Below are positions 8,201 through 12,317 of a stretch of 12,317 bases of DNA, one piece after another; within the stretch, counting starts at the first letter, position 1, and every line of letters starts with the position of its first letter. Source of the stretch: Planctomycetota bacterium (GTDB lineage Bacteria; Planctomycetota; UBA1135; GCA-002686595). Position numbers and translations under genes: made by a program. The notes beneath the pieces are model-generated. The model was not told where the DNA came from, did no database searches, and worked only from the letters and a program-made list of their open reading frames with translations. The DNA is taken from NCBI GenBank assembly GCA_028823185.1, contig JAPKBY010000022.1, forward strand, positions 1 to 12,317, read 5' to 3'.

Positions 8201-9100
8201 GTCGCTCTCCCCGGCTCTGATCCGATCGATGCAGCTGGTAGCGGGCGCCTCGAGCTCGCGCGCCGGCTCACGAAGCGAGAGAACCCGCTCCTCGCTCGCG
8301 TGATAGTGAACCGCCTTTGGCACCACCTCTTCAGCCGTGGCCTCGTCAGCTCAGTAGATGACTTTGGCAAACAAGGCACACCTCCCAGCCACCCGGAGCT
8401 CCTCGACTACCTAGCACATCACTTCATCCAAGAGGGCTGGTCGATGAAGAAGCTCATACGAGAGATCGTCCTCTCTTCGACTTATCGTCAATCCATTGCT
8501 GGTGATCCAAGAGGCAAAGAGAGAGACCCTGAAAACATCCTCCTTGGTCGCTCCCCTGTTCGCAGGCTCGAAGCTGAAGCGATCCGAGATGGCGCGCTCG
8601 CTGTCTCCGGCTCTTTAAACAGAGCCCTTTATGGCCCAAGCGTCCCAGTTCATCTCGACGGATTCATGGAAGGGCGCGGGAGACCCAGCAAGAGCGGGCC
8701 CATCGATGGGGATAGCCGGCGCAGCCTCTATATCTCAACCCCAAGGAATTTCCTCTCCCCTTTCTTCAAGGTCTTCGACCGGCCGATCCCATTCACGACT
8801 CAAGGTCGACGCAGCGCCTCTAATGTTCCAGCACAATCCCTCGCCATGATGAACGACCCACTCTTCGAAGAGCTGGCGGAGAGTTGGGCGAAGCGCCTCG
8901 TAGGGTCAACGGGCGAAGAGGGCGAACGAGGCAGAGAAGAGATCATCCATCAGCTCTATCACGAGGCCTTCGCCAGAGCACCACACCCCGAAGAGACTCA
9001 ACGAATCCTCGCCTTCCTAGGCGATCGCGACGACGAGAGCGCCTGGGCCGATGTCTGCCATGCCCTGTTCAATGTGAAGGAGTTCATCTACCTCAACTAG
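5222..9100 (+). CDS. PSCyt1–DUF1549–DUF1553 exported cytochrome protein with two inserted beta-sandwich-like modules
   Basis: The product is 1292 residues. A short hydrophobic signal (about 1-11) leads into a planctomycete cytochrome c domain (PSCyt1) with haem motif CTKCH at 31-35 and an MPP segment later. DUF1549 spans about 159-370, with LASPHYGEKWARHWLDLVRY and a second CxxCH (CARCH, 344-348) in its conserved CHDHKFDPIP end. DUF1553 spans about 1005-1285, with NPLLARVIVNRLWHHLFSRG, the SSTYRQS motif and a VPAQSLAMMNDP motif. Between them lie two modules. Residues 446-607 start EDFEDDSWGAWEVEGDAFG and end GHIGVDHIVFS, like a domain seen in some GH32-type proteins. Residues 689-863 contain SGRTLRTPTF and an IDSHRMIAGPLH segment, also known from this family. 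The role is unproven, but haem binding in the periplasm is likely. It heads the operon with DUF1501. The ATG at 5222 is chosen because no other in-frame start precedes the signal peptide. Confidence 0.93.
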   Translation: MLGLLLIASLSQDPGSEFFEANIRPLLEERCTKCHGEEKQKAGLRLDLYGSILIGGESGAAITPGDVDASLLLHAVSYEDEFLQMPPRSQLAEDELATLREWVLMGAPGPVTEGAGAVQVEAFDLEERLKHWSYQPIRDPETPTVGRSLSGSVWARDPLDSFIEHRLHEEGLEPAAEANRATWLRRVHYGVTGLPPNVAEQQAFLEDSKPGAYERVIDGLLASPHYGEKWARHWLDLVRYGEGRGHEFDYIIPNAYEYRDYLTRALNADVPYDRFVTEHIAGDLVEEPRLNPTEGFDESILGTGFWYLGDEVHSPVDIQGDESDRVANQIEVFSKTFLAMTVSCARCHDHKFDPIPTEDYYALAGFLHSSSYRQVLFESLHKNTLVAEALAELDAERGPDTRRSFAEALRPSLERVEERLRATREVLNYEPMDVDEKAPLPEGLEVIFEDFEDDSWGAWEVEGDAFGAGPPLLSDIPDYHKVKLKDWRGGRFVCSHRNPAGVDSTNYEPVGLDARTGRLLSPEFTIEHDYLHFLVCGGDDVQKTAARLLVDGEVVLARAGSKDGVFRPASFNMSEWRGKRARFEVADEGGGSWGHIGVDHIVFSNRGDSRAIARAQQEEEQRARFAAVREVADKRDVDHDALSDWTLAVTDAREDAKDPLHAWARLCDGSPLERSPASAARTMPPETAILFSYKDASHPTAWIQDGNLFGSSPRTLGSASFSADPAWPISGFTKSAGAYVDPAWARLEFGFGVNGFTKSPSSATPGSLLNWNLSGRTLRTPTFLPEHGLVHYLVRGSGRCFAAIDSHRMIAGPLHDESIKRFEAQHGWRWETHDLREYVGHKVHLEFTPVEGVSDFAVALIVEGPTRPAAPEEWSLELEGTDADAFAANFAELLGQAVESLIVPGPSQGEESPHSAALLDWIALHPELFPEVDGDALSRAVAPHIEQRVALLNSIGTRSRAAPAMLDGSGVNERVFIRGNHTTPGEVALRRLPVALPGSDPIDAAGSGRLELARRLTKRENPLLARVIVNRLWHHLFSRGLVSSVDDFGKQGTPPSHPELLDYLAHHFIQEGWSMKKLIREIVLSSTYRQSIAGDPRGKERDPENILLGRSPVRRLEAEAIRDGALAVSGSLNRALYGPSVPVHLDGFMEGRGRPSKSGPIDGDSRRSLYISTPRNFLSPFFKVFDRPIPFTTQGRRSASNVPAQSLAMMNDPLFEELAESWAKRLVGSTGEEGERGREEIIHQLYHEAFARAPHPEETQRILAFLGDRDDESAWADVCHALFNVKEFIYLN

Positions 9101-9102
9101 CA

Positions 9103-10533
9103 ATGACTGGCGCAAATAGACACCCCTCCACTTGGTCACGCAGAGAGCTCTTGCAGCGCTGCTGCGGCGGCTTTGGAGGCGTCGCGCTCTCCAGCCTCAT
9201 GGCGGAGAGCGGCTTCGCCGGTATCGCACGTGCCGCAGACAACCCCCTCGCTCCCCGGCCCACTCATTTCCCCGCCCGCGCTGAACGCGTGATCTTCCTC
9301 TATATGGACGGCGGCCCTTCACAGGTCGACACCTTTGACCCGAAGCCTCGCCTGACCAAAGAGAACGGTCAGCCGATCGGGATGAAGATCCCGAAGACTC
9401 AGTTTGAGGACGTCGGAAACGTCCTCGCTTCCCCGTGGAAGTTCAATCAATACGGCGAGAGCGGCCTCTGGATCAGCGACCTCTTTCCGCACCTCTCCGC
9501 GCACGCGGATGATCTCTGCGTCGTCCGTTCGATGACCTCTAAGTTTCCCGAGCACACCAACGCGAACTACTTCCTTCACACCGGGAGCGGCTTGCAGGGC
9601 CGCCCGAGCATGGGCTCATGGCTCACCTATGGCCTCGGCAGCGAGTGCCAAGACCTGCCCGGCTTCGTCGTCTTGAACGGCGGGCTCATACCGCCCGGAG
9701 GCCTCGACAACTTCAACTCCGGTTACCTCCCGGCGAGCTTCCAAGGCTCGATCTTCAAGAACAGCGCACAGCCTGTCGCCAACCTCACCTCTACACGTGA
9801 CTCCAAGAAAGAGCAGCGCGCCAAGCTCGACCTCCTAGGCGACCTCGATGAAGGCGTCCTCGGACGCTCAGGTGGAGACGAGATGATGGAGGCTGCGATC
9901 AAGAACTACGAGCTCGCCTTCCGAATGCAGACTGCGGTCCCGGAGCTCATGGACATCAGCGGAGAGACGGACGCGACGCGGGACATCTACGGGCTTGAGG
10001 CAAAAGACCCACACACACGCTCCTACGGAACGATGTGCCTGTTCGCCCGCCGCCTCGTTGAGCGTGGCGTTCGTTTCATCGAGCTCACCTGCCCAAGCGT
10101 CGGCCACGACCGCTGGGACCAGCACCAAAACCTCAAGAAGGGCCACGAAGACAACGCTCGTGCGGTGGACAAGGGGATCTCAGGGCTCCTACGAGACCTC
10201 AAGGCGCGCGGATTGCTCGACTCAACCCTCGTCGTCTTCTCTGGAGAGTTCGGTCGAACGCCGATGGCTCAAGGGACAGATGGACGCGACCACAACCCTC
10301 ACGGCTTCTCCATGTGGATGGCTGGCGGTGGAGTGAAGGCGGGCCAAGCCTATGGAGCGACCGATGAGTACGGCTACTACGCCATCGAGAACAAGATGGA
10401 AATGCACGACCTCCACGCGACGATGCTGCACCTCTTAGGCTTAGACCACACAAAGCTGACACGACGCTTCAACAGCCGCGACATGCGCCTCACAGATGTT
10501 CATGGGCATGTCTTCCACGACCTGATCTCTTAA
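9103..10533 (+). CDS. Tat-exported DUF1501 protein
   Basis: The product is 476 residues. The N-terminus carries a twin-arginine signal, SRRELLQ at 12-18, followed by a Gly/Ala/Leu-rich stretch to about ARAADN (~45). DUF1501 fills the rest and is a family related to the alkaline phosphatase/sulfatase fold. Seen directly are FLYMDGGPSQVDTFDPKP (from 66), WDQH at 338-341 (usually WDTH), EFGRTP at 382-387 and GRDHNPHGF from 394. In this fold such Asp/His residues are candidate metal ligands. No biochemical function is established for the family. The ATG at 9103 is two bases after the stop of the PSCyt1 gene, implying translational coupling. The frame extends upstream to 8884, but that extension lies inside the previous gene and would bury the Tat signal. 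The pairing with a PSCyt1–DUF1549–DUF1553 gene is a standard planctomycete arrangement. Confidence 0.93.
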   Translation: MTGANRHPSTWSRRELLQRCCGGFGGVALSSLMAESGFAGIARAADNPLAPRPTHFPARAERVIFLYMDGGPSQVDTFDPKPRLTKENGQPIGMKIPKTQFEDVGNVLASPWKFNQYGESGLWISDLFPHLSAHADDLCVVRSMTSKFPEHTNANYFLHTGSGLQGRPSMGSWLTYGLGSECQDLPGFVVLNGGLIPPGGLDNFNSGYLPASFQGSIFKNSAQPVANLTSTRDSKKEQRAKLDLLGDLDEGVLGRSGGDEMMEAAIKNYELAFRMQTAVPELMDISGETDATRDIYGLEAKDPHTRSYGTMCLFARRLVERGVRFIELTCPSVGHDRWDQHQNLKKGHEDNARAVDKGISGLLRDLKARGLLDSTLVVFSGEFGRTPMAQGTDGRDHNPHGFSMWMAGGGVKAGQAYGATDEYGYYAIENKMEMHDLHATMLHLLGLDHTKLTRRFNSRDMRLTDVHGHVFHDLIS

Positions 10534-10584
10534 GGGATCGAGTTCACTCCCTAAGGGACCCCTTTTCTTGATACCTTGGCGGCT

Positions 10585-10590
10585 AAGGAG
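10585..10590 (+). promoter_or_regulatory. Shine-Dalgarno site that sets a TTG start
   Basis: aaggag sits six bases before the TTG at 10597, which is ideal spacing. The next in-frame upstream candidate, a TTG at 10576, lacks such a site and lies before it. This is the clearest SD in the window, and it supports the non-ATG start of the cytochrome gene. Confidence 0.7.
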
Positions 10591-10596
10591 TCCCTC

Positions 10597-12317
10597 TTGA
10601 TCGCCCTACTATCACTCGCTGCTCTCGCCCTCCCGCCTCTCTCTGTCCAAGACGCTGAGGTCTCACATGGCCTCAGACTCCTCAAGGAGCTGCGCTGCAC
10701 TGCCTGCCATGCTGCGCCTCCTGAGCTAACAGAGCTGCTCACGCCACCCCCAGGCCCTGATCTGACGAACGTCGGAGAGCGCGTGCTCAGAGACTACTTC
10801 CTCGACTACCTCGTCGATCCTGCGGGGCATAAGCCGCGCACGACGATGCCGAACCTCTTCGCTGGCAGAGGCGCTCAGGTCGCGACAGGGATGGCTCGAC
10901 CGATCGCACACTTCCTCGCAAACCGAGGGGAGCCGATCGACACGACGCCGACGCCGACAACACGAGCTGAACTAGAGCGTGGACGCCAACTCTTCCACGG
11001 GGTCGGCTGTGTCGCATGCCACTCGCCGATAGAGACAGTCGAAGACCTCGACACACCTTGGTGGGAGTTCGAGACACCCGCGAGCTTCGACGCGCTAGCA
11101 GGCGAGCCTGACCTTGGAGAGGTCGTCCTCTTAGGCGATCTCGCCAGCAAGACGACGGTCAAAGCGCTCTCGAGCTTCCTCTTGGAACCTCACATCACGC
11201 GCCCCGCAGGTCGTATGCCTAACCTCAACCTCGAAGGGGGAGAGGCGCACGCCATCGCGACCTATCTCTTGCGCCACCAGCTGGTCCAGTCCGTCACCGC
11301 GCCAGGTCTCCACTATGAATATTTCGAAGCTCCAGGCTTCACGACGACCCTCGCTATAGATCTCCTTGGGCCTGTGCGCTCTGGCTCAGTGGCAGACCTG
11401 AGCGCCCTCCCTGAACATAGAAATGACGACTTCGCCTTCCGCTTCGCCGGTGAGATTGAAGTGCCTAGCTCAGGCGAATGGACTTTTTGGACGACGTCGG
11501 ACGACGGCTCGCGCCTGTGGATCGACGGCGAAGTCCTCGTCGATAACGACGGCATCCATGGGGTAAAAGAGGTCTCGGCGAAGACGCACTTAGAAGCCGG
11601 ACTGCACTCCCTTGAGGTGCGCATGTTTGAGCGCAGCGGCGGAGAACACCTTGAGGTTCAGTGGCAAGGTCCAAACCAAGAGCGCGGCCCTCTGAGCCCT
11701 GACGTCCTGAGCCGCTCGTCAATGGCCCTCGCCCCCCAGCCAGCCTCTTTCGAGACACACCCCGAGGCTGACCGTATCGGAGCCAACTACTTCTCCAAGA
11801 TGCGCTGCTATGCGTGTCATGAGAGCGGGGTCACCCCGAAAGCCAAGCAGCCCCTAAAAGGCATCGCGGATCTAAATGTCGCGAGCTCTCGCGGCTGCCT
11901 AGGTGAAGAGCTCAACCCACAGGTCCCCCTCTACGACATCACAACAGAAGAAATCACCGCGCTCTACTTCGCGATCGACGCGATCCAAGGCGGAGAGACC
12001 GTCACCCAATCAACGTCCAGTCAGATGCAGGCGCTGCGATGCACAGCGTGCCATCAACGTGACGGTGTCGGTGGACCGACCGCTCCTCGCAGCGCTTGGT
12101 TCAATGTCTTAGATCACGCAGACCTCGGCGATGAAGGGCGAATCCCCCCCACTCTTGAAGGCGTCGGCGCGAAGCTGCGCGGCGATTGGCTCAGCGAGGT
12201 CCTCCTAGAGGGCGGCACTGCGCGTCCCTACATGGAGACTCGGATGCCTCAATACCAGCACGAGCTGGTGGCTCCCCTCGCGGAGGCCTTCCTCAAGGAA
12301 GACTGGGACGGCAGCAG
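10597..12317 (+). CDS. tetrahaem cytochrome c with embedded PA14 domain (3' end outside window)
   Basis: An open frame of 573 codons runs from the TTG at 10597 to the window edge with no stop. The first ~20 residues (LSLAALALPPLS) form a Sec signal. Four haem c motifs follow: CTACH 34-38, CVACH 138-142, CYACH 404-408 and CTACH 482-486. Likely axial methionines are M84, M207 and M550 (MPN, MPN and MPQ contexts); none is obvious for the third haem. A PA14 domain sits between haems 2 and 3, about 235-372, with GEWTFWTTSDDGSRLWIDG (the SDDGSRL core starts at 301) and DNDGIHG at 316-322. PA14 domains commonly bind carbohydrate. The gene lies 63 bases after the DUF1501 gene on the same strand, so a shared operon is likely. 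Expected function is extracytoplasmic electron transfer or oxidation at a carbohydrate surface, which is inference. The C-terminal part may carry further haems or a catalytic domain. Confidence 0.88.
   Translation, partial: MIALLSLAALALPPLSVQDAEVSHGLRLLKELRCTACHAAPPELTELLTPPPGPDLTNVGERVLRDYFLDYLVDPAGHKPRTTMPNLFAGRGAQVATGMARPIAHFLANRGEPIDTTPTPTTRAELERGRQLFHGVGCVACHSPIETVEDLDTPWWEFETPASFDALAGEPDLGEVVLLGDLASKTTVKALSSFLLEPHITRPAGRMPNLNLEGGEAHAIATYLLRHQLVQSVTAPGLHYEYFEAPGFTTTLAIDLLGPVRSGSVADLSALPEHRNDDFAFRFAGEIEVPSSGEWTFWTTSDDGSRLWIDGEVLVDNDGIHGVKEVSAKTHLEAGLHSLEVRMFERSGGEHLEVQWQGPNQERGPLSPDVLSRSSMALAPQPASFETHPEADRIGANYFSKMRCYACHESGVTPKAKQPLKGIADLNVASSRGCLGEELNPQVPLYDITTEEITALYFAIDAIQGGETVTQSTSSQMQALRCTACHQRDGVGGPTAPRSAWFNVLDHADLGDEGRIPPTLEGVGAKLRGDWLSEVLLEGGTARPYMETRMPQYQHELVAPLAEAFLKEDWDGS

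Noticed and set aside
8884..9102. N-terminal extension of the DUF1501 gene (open frame from 8884)
   Set aside because: It lies inside the DUF1553-coding end in another frame, is Arg-rich, and would place the Tat signal in the middle of the protein.
10533..10570. Possible terminator between the DUF1501 and cytochrome genes
   Set aside because: Only short stems form (aggga 10533-10537 with tccct 10548-10552, or aagg 10553-10556 with cctt 10561-10564) before TTTTCTT. Too weak to call, though partial attenuation is possible.

Overview
The window most likely comes from a member of the Planctomycetota, with Verrucomicrobiota as the less likely alternative. The main evidence is a gene pair that is a hallmark of these phyla: a PSCyt1–DUF1549–DUF1553 protein followed two bases later by a Tat-exported DUF1501 protein. 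The DNA is GC-rich, Shine-Dalgarno sites are mostly absent or oddly placed, and several products look exported. I saw no transposase, integrase, CRISPR array, tRNA or rRNA gene.

Layout. (a) 1-528, plus strand: the 3' end of a gene entering from the left, not recognised. (b) 701-3332, minus strand: a probable two-gene unit. It encodes a multi-TM GT-C-like membrane protein with an unusual C-terminal repeat region (1278-3332) and, downstream, a small membrane-anchored bacterial PH-domain protein (701-1237). (c) 3333-3499: divergent intergenic region with a perfect 9-bp dyad. (d) 3500-5131, plus strand: a probable exported DUF3352-like protein. (e) 5132-5221: a strong hairpin, then a second hairpin that places the next gene's ATG in its loop and the purine-rich SD-like tract in its stem. 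(f) 5222 to the right edge, plus strand: a probable operon of PSCyt1–DUF1549–DUF1553 (5222-9100), DUF1501 (9103-10533) and a multi-haem cytochrome c with an embedded PA14 domain (TTG start at 10597, cut off by the window end).

Working together. The three right-hand genes all appear to encode exported proteins. Two carry CxxCH haem-binding motifs and carry sugar-binding-like beta-sandwich or PA14 modules. The third belongs to the alkaline-phosphatase/sulfatase-like DUF1501 family. A reasonable inference is an extracytoplasmic redox/hydrolase set that acts on a polymer or on the cell surface. No substrate can be read from the sequence. The most notable items are the tetrahaem–PA14 architecture, the hairpin around the 5222 start codon, and the ~40-residue G-x-G repeats at the end of the GT-C-like protein.
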